Positions 9,623 to 19,140 of a stretch of 64,000 nucleotides of DNA are shown in pieces. A program made the translations under genes and the position numbers. The number at the start of each line of letters is the position of its first letter. The stretch's first letter is position 1. The stretch covers positions 39,457 to 103,456 of the forward strand of contig NZ_CANMKV010000015.1 in the NCBI RefSeq assembly GCF_947498635.1, in the 5' to 3' direction. This stretch comes from an uncultured Microbulbifer sp. (GTDB taxonomy: Bacteria > Pseudomonadota > Gammaproteobacteria > Pseudomonadales > Cellvibrionaceae). Under the pieces are notes generated by a model that saw only the letters and a list, made by a program, of their open reading frames with translations, made no database searches and had not been told where the DNA came from.

Positions 9623-10432
9623 GTGACTGAACAAAACAGAATTGACTGCCGCTTTGCCAGACTGCGCGGCGAGGGCCGCAAGGCCTTGGTGACTTATATT
9701 GTTGCCGGTGATGGCGGCCTGGAAAATACCGTGGCGCTGATGCATCAGCTGGTGGCCAGTGGTGCCGATATTATCGAGTTGGGCGTGCCTTTTTCAGATC
9801 CTATGGCGGAGGGCCCGGTAATCCAGAAAGGGCATGAACGCGCTCTGGCCAATGGGGCCTCCCTGCGCAAGTGCCTGGGATTGGTACGGGACTTTCGCCA
9901 GGTAGATGCGGAGACTCCGGTTATCCTGATGGGTTATGCCAATCCAATTCAGCGTATGGGCGAGCGCGCCTTCGCCGATGCGGCTCTTGAGGCGGGTGTT
10001 GACGGTGCGCTTACGGTGGATCTGCCCGCGGAAGAGGCGGGCCCTCTGAGTGCGCTGTTGGCGGAACGCAATCTGCGCAATATTTTCCTGTTGACACCCA
10101 CAACCAGCGAAGAGCGTATTCGTGAGATTACCGGGCTGGCCAGTGGTTTTGTCTACTACGTCTCCCTGAAAGGAGTTACCGGCGCGGGGCACCTGGACCT
10201 CGACTCTGTACGCGATAACCTCGAACATATCCGCACTTTTACCGATCTGCCGCTGTGTGTGGGCTTTGGTATCAAAGATGGTACTTCGGCGCGCTCGGTC
10301 AGTGCGCATGGCGATGGCGCAATCGTGGGTAGCGTATTGGTCTCTGCGGTGGATGAAGCCGCAGATCTGGCCGCAGCCAAGGCGAGTCTTGGGGAGATTG
10401 TCAGCGAGATGCGCCAGGCCCTGGATCGCTAG
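9623..10432 (+). CDS. trpA: tryptophan synthase alpha subunit
   Basis: Cleaves indole-3-glycerol phosphate to indole and glyceraldehyde-3-phosphate; the indole channels to TrpB. A 269-aa TIM barrel with the catalytic Glu and Asp in IIELGVPFSDPMAEGPVIQ and the phosphate-binding region near GFGIKDGT and GDGAIVGS. The motif usually reading AG(D/Y)P near residue 28 is AGDGG here, a mild deviation. GTG start with AGGGA 8 nt upstream. It follows trpB by about 90 bp and was probably transcribed with it. Confidence 0.96.
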   Translation: MTEQNRIDCRFARLRGEGRKALVTYIVAGDGGLENTVALMHQLVASGADIIELGVPFSDPMAEGPVIQKGHERALANGASLRKCLGLVRDFRQVDAETPVILMGYANPIQRMGERAFADAALEAGVDGALTVDLPAEEAGPLSALLAERNLRNIFLLTPTTSEERIREITGLASGFVYYVSLKGVTGAGHLDLDSVRDNLEHIRTFTDLPLCVGFGIKDGTSARSVSAHGDGAIVGSVLVSAVDEAADLAAAKASLGEIVSEMRQALDR

Positions 10433-10590
10433 CGCCTCTCTTGCCGCAGACGCGAAACTGGCCAGAAAGACAAAAATAGCGGCTGATCTGGCTGGGTTTG
10501 ACGTTCAGCTTAGTGTTTTAATTCGTAGTCTGAAACTCACCGGTCGGTAAAATGGACCGGCCTATAAAAGCATCCGGATTTGGAAACGAG

Positions 10591-11445
10591 ATGAGCTGGT
10601 TAGAAAAAATTGTTCCCGCAGTGATTCGCACAGAGCGCCGCGCCGGCAACAGCAAGGTTCCTGAGGGCGTGTGGAAGAAGTGCGTCAAATGTGACGCCAT
10701 GCTTTACCGCCCAGAGCTGGAGCGCAACCTGGATGTGTGCCCCAAGTGCGATCACCACATACGCATTGGCGCGCGCCGTCGGCTGGATATTTTCCTCGAC
10801 GAGGAGGGACGCGAAGAGCTGGCCACCGATGTATTGCCGGTGGATCGCCTAAAGTTCAAGGACGTCAAGAAATACAAGGACCGCCTGGTACAGGCGCAAA
10901 AATCCACTGGCGAAAAAGATGCGCTGGTGGCTATGCAGGGCACCCTAAACGGGGCGCCGCTGGTGGCTGTGGCCTTTGAATTCGCTTTTCACGGCGGTTC
11001 TATGGGCTATGTGGTGGGTGAGCGCTTTACCCGCGCGGCCCAGCGTGCCCTGGAGCAGCGGATCCCGCTGGTCTGTTTCTCCGCTACTGGCGGGGCGCGC
11101 ATGCAGGAAGCCCTGATATCCCTGATGCAGATGGCCAAGACCTCGGCCGTCCTGGAAAAAATGAAGATGGCGGGTGTGCCCTATATCTCCATTATGACGG
11201 ACCCGGTGTACGGCGGTGTCTCGGCCTCTTTGGCTCTGCTCGGCGATATCAATGCTGCGGAGCCAGGGGCTCGCGCGGGGTTTGCCGGCCCCAATATTAT
11301 CGAGCAGACCATCCGGCAGAAATTGCCCAAAGGTTTCCAGCGCAGTGAGTTCCTACTGGAGCACGGTGCTATTGATATGATTATTCCGCGCAGAAATATG
11401 CGCTCTACGGTCTCCCGTCTGTTGGGTAAACTGAGCGGTAATTAA
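10591..11445 (+). CDS. accD: acetyl-CoA carboxylase carboxyltransferase beta subunit
   Basis: With AccA transfers the carboxyl group from biotin to acetyl-CoA, making malonyl-CoA, the committed step of fatty-acid synthesis. The four-cysteine zinc ribbon is visible (Cys31, 34, 50, 53 in CVKC and CPKC), followed by the crotonase-like carboxyltransferase core ([25 protein letters not shown]). The chosen ATG (MSWLEKI, preceded by GGAAACGAG) matches the family's usual N-terminus; an upstream in-frame ATG at 10552 would add 13 atypical residues. About 284 aa. Confidence 0.96.
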   Translation: MSWLEKIVPAVIRTERRAGNSKVPEGVWKKCVKCDAMLYRPELERNLDVCPKCDHHIRIGARRRLDIFLDEEGREELATDVLPVDRLKFKDVKKYKDRLVQAQKSTGEKDALVAMQGTLNGAPLVAVAFEFAFHGGSMGYVVGERFTRAAQRALEQRIPLVCFSATGGARMQEALISLMQMAKTSAVLEKMKMAGVPYISIMTDPVYGGVSASLALLGDINAAEPGARAGFAGPNIIEQTIRQKLPKGFQRSEFLLEHGAIDMIIPRRNMRSTVSRLLGKLSGN

Positions 11446-11470
11446 TTTCCCCATTCCCCGGAGGCACCAT

Positions 11471-11496
11471 AGCAGCCAGTAAAGACACTGGCTGCT
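11471..11496 (+). terminator. 10-bp hairpin between accD and folC
   Basis: AGCAGCCAGT (11471-11480) pairs perfectly with ACTGGCTGCT (11487-11496) over a 6-nt loop. It is followed by a pyrimidine stretch (gtctctc), not a T-run, so any termination would be partial. Confidence 0.45.
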
Positions 11497-11522
11497 GTCT
11501 CTCACCAGCGATCTATCCAACT

Positions 11523-12800
11523 ATGTCTGCATTGCAACCTATGTCCTCATTGCAAGATTGGCTCATCCGCCTGGAGCGGTTGCACCCGACTGAAATTGAA
11601 CTCGGCCTGGAGCGTGTTTCTTCCGTCGCTGAGACCCTGGGGGTGCAGAAGCCTGCTCCCCAGGTCATCACCGTGGCGGGCACGAATGGCAAGGGTTCCT
11701 GTGTTGCCGTTATGGAGGCGCTTTTGTGCCGTGCCGGGCGCTCTGTGGGTGCCTACAGTTCTCCCCATTTACTGCGCTTTAATGAGCGGATGCGTATCAA
11801 TGGTGATGAGGTATCCGATCGGGAGCTGGTGGATGCTTTTATCGCGGTGGAGGCTGCCCGTGGCGACACTAGCCTGACCTATTTTGAATTCACCACCCTG
11901 GCAGCACTGTGGCTGTATCAGCGTGCAGGCGTGGAGTTCGCCCTGTTGGAGGTCGGCCTCGGTGGGCGCCTGGATGCGGTCAACCTGGTGGATGCGGATC
12001 TGGCCATTATCACCAGTGTGGCGGTTGATCACGAGGATTGGCTGGGCAGCGATCGGGAAGTGATCGGTCGCGAGAAGGCCGGTATTTTGCGCCCCGGAGC
12101 GCCTTTCGTCTGCGCCGATAGTGCGCCACCGCAATCGGTGTTGTCGGCGGCAGAGAAGCAGGCCAGTTCCAGCTATTTTATTGGACAGGATTTCAGTATC
12201 TCCCCGAGCGGGAGCCGTGAGACCTATCATTTTGGCGAGCTGGCACTGCCGATCCCGGAGATCAGCCTGCCGCGCCCCAGTATTGCGGCAGGACTTACCG
12301 CTCTGGCACTGCTGGATGCCCTGCCGGGGGCGGGCGCAGAGACTGCCTTGGCTCAAATAGCACTGCCAGGGCGCTGCCAGCAAGTGCATTGGCATGCGCG
12401 AAACTTACTGCTCGATGTTGGACACAACCCGGCGGCGGCAGAGCATTTGGCCCGCTGGTTGGCGTCTCATCCGGTGGCGGGGCAGACCCACGCCCTGGTG
12501 GCGGTTATGCAGGATAAGGATCTGCCCGGTCTGTTCGCCCCTCTTGGCGGCGTTGTTGACCGCTGGCACCCGGCCTTGCTGCCGGAAAATACCCGCGCCG
12601 CAGAGACTGAGGCGCTGCTCACAGGTTTGGAGCAGGCCGGTATTGCGGAGACGAATGTGGATCAGCGCTGTCCAACTGTTGCCGATGGGTTGCAATTACT
12701 GCTGCCGACCCTCGGTCCACAGGACAGGTTGCTTGTATTTGGATCCTTCTTTACTGTGGCGGAAGTTCTGCAGCAGGTGCGAGACGAGGGTAATGGATAA
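11523..12800 (+). CDS. folC: bifunctional dihydrofolate synthase / folylpolyglutamate synthase
   Basis: ATP-dependent ligase that adds glutamate to dihydropteroate and to folates. A 425-aa Mur-ligase-type enzyme: P-loop region VAGTNGKGSCVAVMEALL (about residues 52-70), SSPHLLRFNERMRI folate-binding segment, LLEVGLGGRLDAVN, the DHEDWLG magnesium/ATP segment, and a C-terminal ligase domain ending in GSFFTVAEVL. An alternative start is the ATG at 11541. Its stop overlaps the next gene by 8 nt (ATGGATAA), so folC and dedD are translationally coupled. Confidence 0.95.
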   Translation: MSALQPMSSLQDWLIRLERLHPTEIELGLERVSSVAETLGVQKPAPQVITVAGTNGKGSCVAVMEALLCRAGRSVGAYSSPHLLRFNERMRINGDEVSDRELVDAFIAVEAARGDTSLTYFEFTTLAALWLYQRAGVEFALLEVGLGGRLDAVNLVDADLAIITSVAVDHEDWLGSDREVIGREKAGILRPGAPFVCADSAPPQSVLSAAEKQASSSYFIGQDFSISPSGSRETYHFGELALPIPEISLPRPSIAAGLTALALLDALPGAGAETALAQIALPGRCQQVHWHARNLLLDVGHNPAAAEHLARWLASHPVAGQTHALVAVMQDKDLPGLFAPLGGVVDRWHPALLPENTRAAETEALLTGLEQAGIAETNVDQRCPTVADGLQLLLPTLGPQDRLLVFGSFFTVAEVLQQVRDEGNG

Positions 12801-13446
12801 TTGCGAGGATAAGTCCCCCGGCAGGGGACGGCTGAACGACGGTTTCAAACAGCGTATTGTCGGAGCGCTGGTTCTGGTTGCGCTCGCCGTAATTTTCCTG
12901 CCGAGTCTGTTGGACCAGGAGTCCAAAGGGCATATCAATGCAGTGAGTCAAATCCCCGCGGAGCCGGATATTCGCCCGATCGAAATTGCCAAGCCGCAGC
13001 CTGTCGCCGATGTAGCGCCTGCGCCAGCGGCCGATGAGATTTTCCAGCCGGAAGTGCCAGAGAAGTTCTCCAACCCCGCCGAGGGCGCGGCAAAGTTCGC
13101 CACCGCAGATGCTCCAGTGCAGCATGCCAATGCTGAGGGCGCTACGGAGTCGGCACCGGGTGCGGCGAAAAAAGAAGCCTCCCCCCTGGTGGATGCACAG
13201 GGGCAGCCCGTGGCCTGGGTGGTGCAGGTAGCTTCCTATAAAGATGACTCCCGTGCTCAACAGTTGCGTATGCGCCTGATGGACGAAGGTTTCCGCGCCT
13301 ACACCCGTGCCGTGGAAACCAAGAAAGGGCGCTTTGTCAGGGTCTTTGTTGGCCCCCAGGTCAGCAAAGCCGATGCGCAGACTCTCAAGCGGGAGCTCGA
13401 TACTCTGCTGCAGGCGCAGACTCTGGTACTTCGCTTCAAGGCCTGA
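12793..13446 (+). CDS. dedD: DedD-like SPOR-domain cell-division protein
   Basis: A 217-aa bitopic membrane protein. A short cytoplasmic part is followed by one span (about residues 23-40, IVGALVLVALAVIFLPSLL), a long Pro/Ala/Glu-rich linker, and a C-terminal SPOR domain (AWVVQVASYKDDSRAQQLR to LVLRFKA), the type that binds denuded peptidoglycan at the division septum. The start is the ATG overlapping the folC stop; the open frame continues far upstream inside folC but that part is a shadow. The folC-dedD-cvpA order is conserved in gammaproteobacteria. Confidence 0.9.
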   Translation: MDNCEDKSPGRGRLNDGFKQRIVGALVLVALAVIFLPSLLDQESKGHINAVSQIPAEPDIRPIEIAKPQPVADVAPAPAADEIFQPEVPEKFSNPAEGAAKFATADAPVQHANAEGATESAPGAAKKEASPLVDAQGQPVAWVVQVASYKDDSRAQQLRMRLMDEGFRAYTRAVETKKGRFVRVFVGPQVSKADAQTLKRELDTLLQAQTLVLRFKA

Positions 13447-13468
13447 AGGGTTATTAGCCGGCCAAATC

Positions 13469-13500
13469 CCAGCAGATTCGCGTATCTGCGCCAGTATTGC
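13469..13500. repeat. partial third copy of the trpF-trpB repeat core
   Basis: The 32 bases after dedD beginning ccagcagattcgcgtatc match the core of the two repeat units upstream of trpB at most positions and keep the dyad GCAGAT-tcgcgt-ATCTGC. The outer hairpins of the longer units are not obvious here. Downstream, 13515-13522 and 13558-13565 form a separate 8-bp inverted pair (cacccgtc / gacgggtg). The 290-bp gap between dedD and cvpA otherwise shows no gene. Confidence 0.6.
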
Positions 13501-13737
13501 ATAGTCAGGCTAACCACCCGTCCCCACAGGCTCGCTCCGAGAGGCGCAGTACGGGTAGACGGGTGTTCCGCCGGTACTTTTTTCGGTATCACCCCATTGC
13601 TGTATGGCGATTTGCCCAAGGAATTTTGCCGTTCAGGTCTGAAATTCCAATCGGTTCGTCTACGGCTTCACGCGCCTAGCCCCTTAAGTTAGAATGCGCG
13701 CTCTTCGCGGCAGCAGCCGCCACGCAGGTAGGGTTGA

Positions 13738-14232
13738 ATGAATTGGGCTGACTGGACCATCGTGGCTATTGTGGGTATTTCCACACTTATCGGCCTTAGT
13801 CGAGGTTTCGTGCGCGAAACCCTGTCGCTGCTCACCTGGATTGCCGCTTTTATTGTTGCGATGATGTTTCGCGAACAGCTGGCGCCACTGCTCTCCAATC
13901 TTGTCGACACTCCTTCTGTCCAGGCGATCGCCGCCTTTGCCATTTTGTTCTTCGGTACGCTCCTGGCCGGAGCCGCCCTGAATATGATGCTCTCCGCTTT
14001 TGTCGAAGCCACCGGTTTATCCGGCACCGATCGGGTGTTGGGTATGGTATTTGGCTTGGCGCGGGGCGCCATTGTGGTGATGGCATTACTGATCCTGGCA
14101 CCGGCACTGATACCGGTGGAGCAGGACAGTTGGTGGAATCAGTCGGTGTTGATTCCCCATTTCCTCGAGTTTGAGGATAGTGCGCGGGAGCTGGCCAAGT
14201 CTGTGAAGGGCTTTTTCGTAGAGTTATTTTAA
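13738..14232 (+). CDS. cvpA: CvpA family membrane protein
   Basis: A 164-aa inner-membrane protein with four predicted spans (about residues 5-22, 30-47, 64-86 and 101-121). CvpA is needed for colicin V export in E. coli and is linked to envelope stress tolerance; its molecular role is unclear. The motif WTIVAIVGISTLIGLSRGFVRE is characteristic of the family. The ATG is preceded by AGGTAGGG. The location directly before purF is conserved and supports cotranscription. Confidence 0.93.
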   Translation: MNWADWTIVAIVGISTLIGLSRGFVRETLSLLTWIAAFIVAMMFREQLAPLLSNLVDTPSVQAIAAFAILFFGTLLAGAALNMMLSAFVEATGLSGTDRVLGMVFGLARGAIVVMALLILAPALIPVEQDSWWNQSVLIPHFLEFEDSARELAKSVKGFFVELF

Positions 14233-14235
14233 TCG

Positions 14236-14254
14236 GGCGCTAGCGCCGCTTTTT
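14236..14254 (+). terminator. weak hairpin with T-run between cvpA and purF
   Basis: The palindrome GGCGCTAGCGCC (14236-14247) is followed by GCTTTTT, so a 4-bp stem with a 4-nt loop precedes a short U-run. It is too short for efficient termination but could attenuate. Confidence 0.3.
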
Positions 14255-14274
14255 CGATCAATAGGGTCAAATAT

Positions 14275-15762
14275 ATGTGTGGTATCGTCGGTATCGTCGG
14301 TAAGAGTGATGTCAATTTGCAGCTCTATGATGCGCTCACTCTGTTGCAACACAGGGGACAGGATGCCGCGGGCATCGTGACCTGTGACGATGATCGCCTG
14401 AACCAGCAAAAAGCCAATGGCCTGGTACGCGATGTGTTCCGCGCTCGCCATATGGAGCGTTTGAAAGGTAACTTTGGCATCGGCCACGTGCGCTACCCCA
14501 CTGCGGGTAGCTCCGGTCCCGCTCTGGCGCAGCCGTTCTATGTGAACTCTCCTTACGGCATCGCCATGGCGCACAACGGTAACCTCACCAACGTGGGTAA
14601 TGTGGTGGAGGAGATCTTCCAGCAGGACCTGCGCCACATCAATACCGATTCAGACTCCGAAGTACTGCTCAATGTGTTCGCCCACGAGCTGCACAAACTG
14701 CACAAGTTGCAGCCCAAGGCGGAAGATATCTTTACCGCCATGCGCGGTGTGCACAAACGTGTGCGCGGTGCCTATGCCTGTGTGGCCCTGATTGTCGGTT
14801 ACGGTATCGTCGCTTTCCGCGACCCCAACGGCATTCGCCCGCTGGTGTACGGCAAGCGCGAAACGGAGAGGGGCACCGAGTATATGGTGGCCTCTGAGTC
14901 TGTGGCCCTGGATGTTCTGGGCTACACCCTGGTGCGCGATGTGGCGCCGGGTGAAGCGCTGTATATCGAGCTGGACGGCACGGTTCACTCCGAGCGGTGT
15001 GCGGAGCACTCGACCCTCACTCCCTGTATTTTCGAGCATGTGTACTTTGCCCGCCCGGATTCCATTATGGATGGCGTTTCCGTACACAAGGCCCGCCTGC
15101 GCCAGGGCGAGCATCTGGCGGACAAAATCCTGCGCCTGCGCCCGGACCACGATATTGATGTGGTGATTCCCATTCCCGATTCCGCCCGTACCGCTGGCCA
15201 GACCGTGGCACATCGCCTGGGGGTGAAATTCCGTGAGGGCATGGTGAAGAACCGCTATATCGGCCGTACCTTTATCATGCCGGGACAGAAGCAGCGCAAA
15301 AAATCTGTGCGTCAGAAGCTGAACGCCATTGAGTTGGAATTTCGCGGTAAAAATGTGTTGTTGGTGGATGACTCCATCGTGCGCGGTACGACGTGTAAGC
15401 AGATTATCCAGATGGCTCGCGATGCTGGCGCCGCCAAGGTGTATTTCGCCAGTGCGGCGCCCGCAGTGAAATACCCGAACGTGTACGGTATCGATATGCC
15501 TTCGGTCACCGAACTGGTTGCGCACGATCGCACCACCGAGGAAGTTTGTGAGGAGATCGGTGCAGACTGGTTGGTCTATCAGGACCTGGAAGATCTGGTG
15601 CTAAGCTCCAGCGGCGGCAAGCAGAAGATCGATCGATTCGATTGCTCCGTGTTCGACGGTAACTATATTACCGGTGACGTGGATGACGAATACCTTGAGA
15701 GTTTGCACGCGGCACGCAACGACGACGCCAAGCGCAAAAAGGCCAACACCAGCGCCCTGTAA
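14275..15762 (+). CDS. purF: amidophosphoribosyltransferase
   Basis: First committed step of purine synthesis: transfers the glutamine amide to PRPP giving phosphoribosylamine. Met is followed directly by the N-terminal nucleophile Cys2 (MCGIVGIVG) of the Ntn glutaminase domain. The phosphoribosyltransferase half carries the PRPP loop [13 protein letters not shown]. 495 aa. The SD is AGGGTC. Followed by a hairpin and metZ. Confidence 0.97.
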   Translation: MCGIVGIVGKSDVNLQLYDALTLLQHRGQDAAGIVTCDDDRLNQQKANGLVRDVFRARHMERLKGNFGIGHVRYPTAGSSGPALAQPFYVNSPYGIAMAHNGNLTNVGNVVEEIFQQDLRHINTDSDSEVLLNVFAHELHKLHKLQPKAEDIFTAMRGVHKRVRGAYACVALIVGYGIVAFRDPNGIRPLVYGKRETERGTEYMVASESVALDVLGYTLVRDVAPGEALYIELDGTVHSERCAEHSTLTPCIFEHVYFARPDSIMDGVSVHKARLRQGEHLADKILRLRPDHDIDVVIPIPDSARTAGQTVAHRLGVKFREGMVKNRYIGRTFIMPGQKQRKKSVRQKLNAIELEFRGKNVLLVDDSIVRGTTCKQIIQMARDAGAAKVYFASAAPAVKYPNVYGIDMPSVTELVAHDRTTEEVCEEIGADWLVYQDLEDLVLSSSGGKQKIDRFDCSVFDGNYITGDVDDEYLESLHAARNDDAKRKKANTSAL

Positions 15763-15772
15763 GTAGTCTGAA

Positions 15773-15806
15773 GTGGCGCGCTCTTCACGGCAGAAGAGGG
15801 CGCCAC
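15773..15806 (+). terminator. 14-bp hairpin after purF
   Basis: GTGGCGCGCTCTTC (15773-15786) pairs with GAAGAGGGCGCCAC (15793-15806) with one mismatch and a 6-nt loop. No clear T-run follows. It lies between purF and metZ. Confidence 0.5.
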
Positions 15807-15863
15807 GCACGGCCGTTTCGGTTAAGATTAGCGCTTCCGTAAATACTGACCAGGAAGCGGTAT

Positions 15864-17045
15864 ATGTTTGAAGACGACGGTTACGCACTGGAAACCCTGG
15901 CGGTACGCGCCGGGCAGGTCCGCTCAGAGGAGGGCGAGCACTCCGAAGCCCTCTATCTCACCTCCAGCTATGTTTTTCCCTCTGCCGCTGAAGCCGCCGC
16001 GCGCTTTTCTGGGGAAACTTCCGGCAACGTCTATTCCCGCTATACCAATCCCACCGTGCGTATGTTCGAGCAACGCATTGCCGCCCTCGAAGGTGGTGAA
16101 GCGGCGGTGGCCACCGCCAGTGGCATGGCTGCGATTCTCAGTATTTGCATGGCTCTGCTGAAAAGCGGCGATCGGGTGATCTGCTCCCGCAGTGTGTTTG
16201 GCACCACCACCGCGCTATTCGGGCGCTATATGGAAAAGTTCGGTGTGCGTGTGAGCTATGTCGATCTCACCGATATGGACGCCTGGAGGCAGGCGGTCGA
16301 CGGTTCCACCAAACTACTATTTATGGAAACCCCTTCCAACCCCTTATGTGAAGTGGCGGATATTAGCGCCCTGGCAGAAATTGCCCACAGTGCCGGCGCC
16401 CAGCTGGTGGTGGACAACTGTTTCTGTACCCCGGCGCTGCAGCGCCCTCTGGCACTCGGTGCCGATATTGTTGTGCATTCCGCGACAAAATTTCTCGATG
16501 GTCAGGGCCGCGCACTGGGTGGTGTCGCCGTGGGGCGCAAAGAGGTTATGGATGAGCTGGTCGTGTTCCTGCGCACCGCCGGCCCCAGCATGAGCCCGTT
16601 CAACGCCTGGATTTTCCTCAAGGGTTTGGAGACACTGAAGTTGCGCATGCAGGCCCACTGCACCAATGCCCTCGATCTGGCCTGGTGGCTGGATGAGCAG
16701 GAAATGGTGGAGAGGGTCAACTACACCGGGCTACCCAAACATCCCCAACACCGACTGGCCCGTGCACAACAGGATGCCTTTGGTGCTGTGTTGAGTTTCA
16801 CCGTGCGCGGTGGTCGCGTCGGGGCCTGGAAAGTGATCGACAACTGCAGAATCCTATCCTGCACCGCCAATCTCGGCGATGCTAAAAGCACGATTGTGCA
16901 CCCAGCCACGACCACCCATGGCCGTCTCAGTGAGGAAGATAAGTCCCGCGCTGGAATTACTGAGAATCTGATTCGCATCTCGGTGGGGCTGGAAAATGCC
17001 GAGGATCTTAAGCGCGACCTGATGCGTGGATTGTCCCAGCTGTAA
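15864..17045 (+). CDS. metZ: O-succinylhomoserine sulfhydrylase
   Basis: PLP enzyme of the Cys/Met metabolism family that makes homocysteine directly from O-succinylhomoserine and sulfide. The PLP lysine is about residue 209 in HSATKFLDGQGRALGG. YSRYTNPT, ATASGMAAI and NPLCEV are family motifs, and the C-terminal HPATTTHGRLSEEDK is typical of the sulfhydrylase group. 393 aa, start preceded by AGGAAG. The purF-metZ adjacency supports MetZ rather than MetB/MetC. Confidence 0.94.
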   Translation: MFEDDGYALETLAVRAGQVRSEEGEHSEALYLTSSYVFPSAAEAAARFSGETSGNVYSRYTNPTVRMFEQRIAALEGGEAAVATASGMAAILSICMALLKSGDRVICSRSVFGTTTALFGRYMEKFGVRVSYVDLTDMDAWRQAVDGSTKLLFMETPSNPLCEVADISALAEIAHSAGAQLVVDNCFCTPALQRPLALGADIVVHSATKFLDGQGRALGGVAVGRKEVMDELVVFLRTAGPSMSPFNAWIFLKGLETLKLRMQAHCTNALDLAWWLDEQEMVERVNYTGLPKHPQHRLARAQQDAFGAVLSFTVRGGRVGAWKVIDNCRILSCTANLGDAKSTIVHPATTTHGRLSEEDKSRAGITENLIRISVGLENAEDLKRDLMRGLSQL

Positions 17046-17201
17046 TCGCCGCGATTGTCCCGCGCGAGTCTGGGGTAGGTTCGATCTACCTATGATTAAT
17101 ACCGGGTGCCGGCTCTGTATTGAAAGAAATTTGGCACCATGGCGCCTGTTGTTGAGAGTTGGCGGGCGCTCACACCGGGCCTCATTCGTGGCCTGAGAAA
17201 A

Positions 17202-18134
17202 ATGAGCAGTAATGGATTTACCGTGCAAAAAATAGTTTCCGCCATTGTTTCCGATATCGGCAGTGTTCTGCTGGGTAAAGAGCGCCAGGTAAAATTGGCC
17301 TTGGCCTGCCTCCTGTCCAAGGGGCATCTGTTGATCGAGGACCTGCCGGGTATGGGCAAGACCACCCTGGCGCACGCTCTGGCCCAGGTGCTGGGTCTCT
17401 CTTACAAACGCGTGCAATTTACCAGCGATATGCTGCCGGCAGATATTCTCGGCGTATCGATTTTTGAGCGGGAGTCGGGACAATTTCATTTTCACGAGGG
17501 GCCGGTATTTAGCCAGGTGTTGTTGGCCGATGAAATCAACCGCTCATCGCCCAAAACCCAAAGTGCCCTGCTGGAGGCCATGGAAGAGCGCCAGGTCAGT
17601 GTGGATGGAGAGACCCGTCCCCTGCCGCAGCCATTTTTTGTGATTGCTACCCAAAATCCACTACAGCAGTCCGGCACTTTCGCCCTGCCGGAATCGCAGC
17701 TGGATCGCTTTCTGATGCGAATCAGCCTCGGCTATCCCACCCGCGAGGCGGAGCGGGCCCTGTTTTTGGGCGCCGATCCGCGCCTGCAGCTGGCCAAGTT
17801 AAAACCGCGCATCGATCTTTCTACGCTGAAAAAAATGCAAAGCCTGGTGGGCCAGGTAAAAGCCTCCGACAGCCTGCTGGACTATTTGGAACGGCTGGTG
17901 CTGCATACCCGTCAGAGCTCCGATTGCGCCCTGGGTTTGTCGCCACGCGGTGCTCTGGCGTTGCTGCGCGCTGCCAAAGCCTGGGCCCTGATTCACCATC
18001 GCGGTCATGTGCTTCCGGAGGACATTCAAGCGGTGTTGCCCTCAGTGGCGGGACATCGCCTGCAGAGTGATGGCGGCAGCGGCGACCAGCTGGTAGAGCG
18101 CCTGATGCGCCAGGTGGATATTATCGCGGCCTGA
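17202..18134 (+). CDS. MoxR family AAA+ ATPase
   Basis: ATPase of the MoxR class, thought to act as a chaperone or regulator of neighbouring membrane or von-Willebrand-type proteins. Walker A is GMGKTT (about residues 50-55), Walker B LLADEINR, sensor FFVIATQNP, and a C-terminal lid with LGLSPRGALALLRAAKAWA. The ATG at 17202 gives a typical N-terminus; an in-frame ATG at 17139 would add 21 residues. Four bases separate it from the DUF58 gene, so MoxR, DUF58 and transglutaminase form one operon. Confidence 0.93.
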   Translation: MSSNGFTVQKIVSAIVSDIGSVLLGKERQVKLALACLLSKGHLLIEDLPGMGKTTLAHALAQVLGLSYKRVQFTSDMLPADILGVSIFERESGQFHFHEGPVFSQVLLADEINRSSPKTQSALLEAMEERQVSVDGETRPLPQPFFVIATQNPLQQSGTFALPESQLDRFLMRISLGYPTREAERALFLGADPRLQLAKLKPRIDLSTLKKMQSLVGQVKASDSLLDYLERLVLHTRQSSDCALGLSPRGALALLRAAKAWALIHHRGHVLPEDIQAVLPSVAGHRLQSDGGSGDQLVERLMRQVDIIAA

Positions 18135-18138
18135 ACCA

Positions 18139-19140
18139 ATGAAAGTGACCCGCGAGAGTGCCCAGCAGGCTCAACCGAAAACCCTTCGCCATTTTTTTCG
18201 TCGGTTGGGTGAGCGCTGGCTCAGCCGCCGCGCGCCGCGCGCACGCGCGATTACCCTCAATCACAGCCGCTTATTTATCCTGCCCACCCGCGCGGGACTT
18301 GGCTATTTGTTAGTGGTCGCTGTGTTGTGGCTGCTCGCTACCAACTATGAGAACAACCTAGTATTTGCCCTGACTTTTTTGTTGATCAGTGTCTTCGTTA
18401 TTTTGCCGGTGCACACCTTCGCCAATTTGAGTGGTCTGCGCCTGCAGTTACTGAGTACGGAGCCGGCTTTTGCCGGCGATTTCGCCGAGGCAAAGATCAA
18501 CTTAAGCCGCGAGGACAAGCGCGAGCGGGAGTGGATACAGGTCCACTGGCCGACCGAGGAGGGGGCTTATGTGGATCTCTGCGAAGAGCGCAGTGCGGAC
18601 TTTCGCGTCGCTCTGCCGGTACTGGAGCGGGGCCGTGTTCAGGCACCGCGTTTAAGGGTGGAGAGCCGCTTTCCATTGGGGCTATTTCGCTGTTGGAGTC
18701 GAATCGATCTGGATGTGGAATTTTTGGTGTACCCGCGGCCACTCGCCGGTGGCCCCCTACCTCTGGGGGAGGCCCTGGTGGAGGGCGAGTCCGGTCCGGT
18801 GCGCCGCGGCGGAGATGACTATGCCTCGCTCAAGCCCTACCAGCCCGGCGACTCTCTGCGGCATTTGGCCTGGAAGCAGTACGCGGCCGGTCGCGATCTC
18901 TACAGCAAAGAGTACGAGAGCCGCACGGATACCCGTTTATGGCTCGACTGGGCGCTGCTCGATGGCCGCGATGTGGAGACGCGCTTGAGCAATCTGTGCC
19001 ACTGGGCGCTACAAGCTGAGAAACAGGGTATTGCCTATGGCCTGCGAGTACCCGGCACGACCCTGCCGCCATCGCTGGGGATGGAGCACCAGCAGCGGGT
19101 GCTCGGCGCACTGGCCCTGTTTCCCAAGTGGGATGGGTGA
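18139..19140 (+). CDS. DUF58 domain membrane protein
   Basis: 333 aa. After a basic N-terminus there are two adjacent spans (about residues 50-90, LGYLLVVAVLWLLATNYENNL and VFALTFLLISVFVILPV), a beta-rich region, and the DUF58 signature RRGGDDYASLKPYQPGDSL followed by HLAWKQYA. DUF58 proteins almost always accompany MoxR ATPases and transglutaminase-like proteins; their biochemical role is not established. The stop shares one base with the next start (TGATG). Confidence 0.92.
   Translation: MKVTRESAQQAQPKTLRHFFRRLGERWLSRRAPRARAITLNHSRLFILPTRAGLGYLLVVAVLWLLATNYENNLVFALTFLLISVFVILPVHTFANLSGLRLQLLSTEPAFAGDFAEAKINLSREDKREREWIQVHWPTEEGAYVDLCEERSADFRVALPVLERGRVQAPRLRVESRFPLGLFRCWSRIDLDVEFLVYPRPLAGGPLPLGEALVEGESGPVRRGGDDYASLKPYQPGDSLRHLAWKQYAAGRDLYSKEYESRTDTRLWLDWALLDGRDVETRLSNLCHWALQAEKQGIAYGLRVPGTTLPPSLGMEHQQRVLGALALFPKWDG

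Noticed and set aside
18531..18818. Overlapping plus-strand frames within the DUF58 and TgpA-like genes
   Set aside because: Gly/Arg-rich out-of-frame readings of GC-rich coding sequence.
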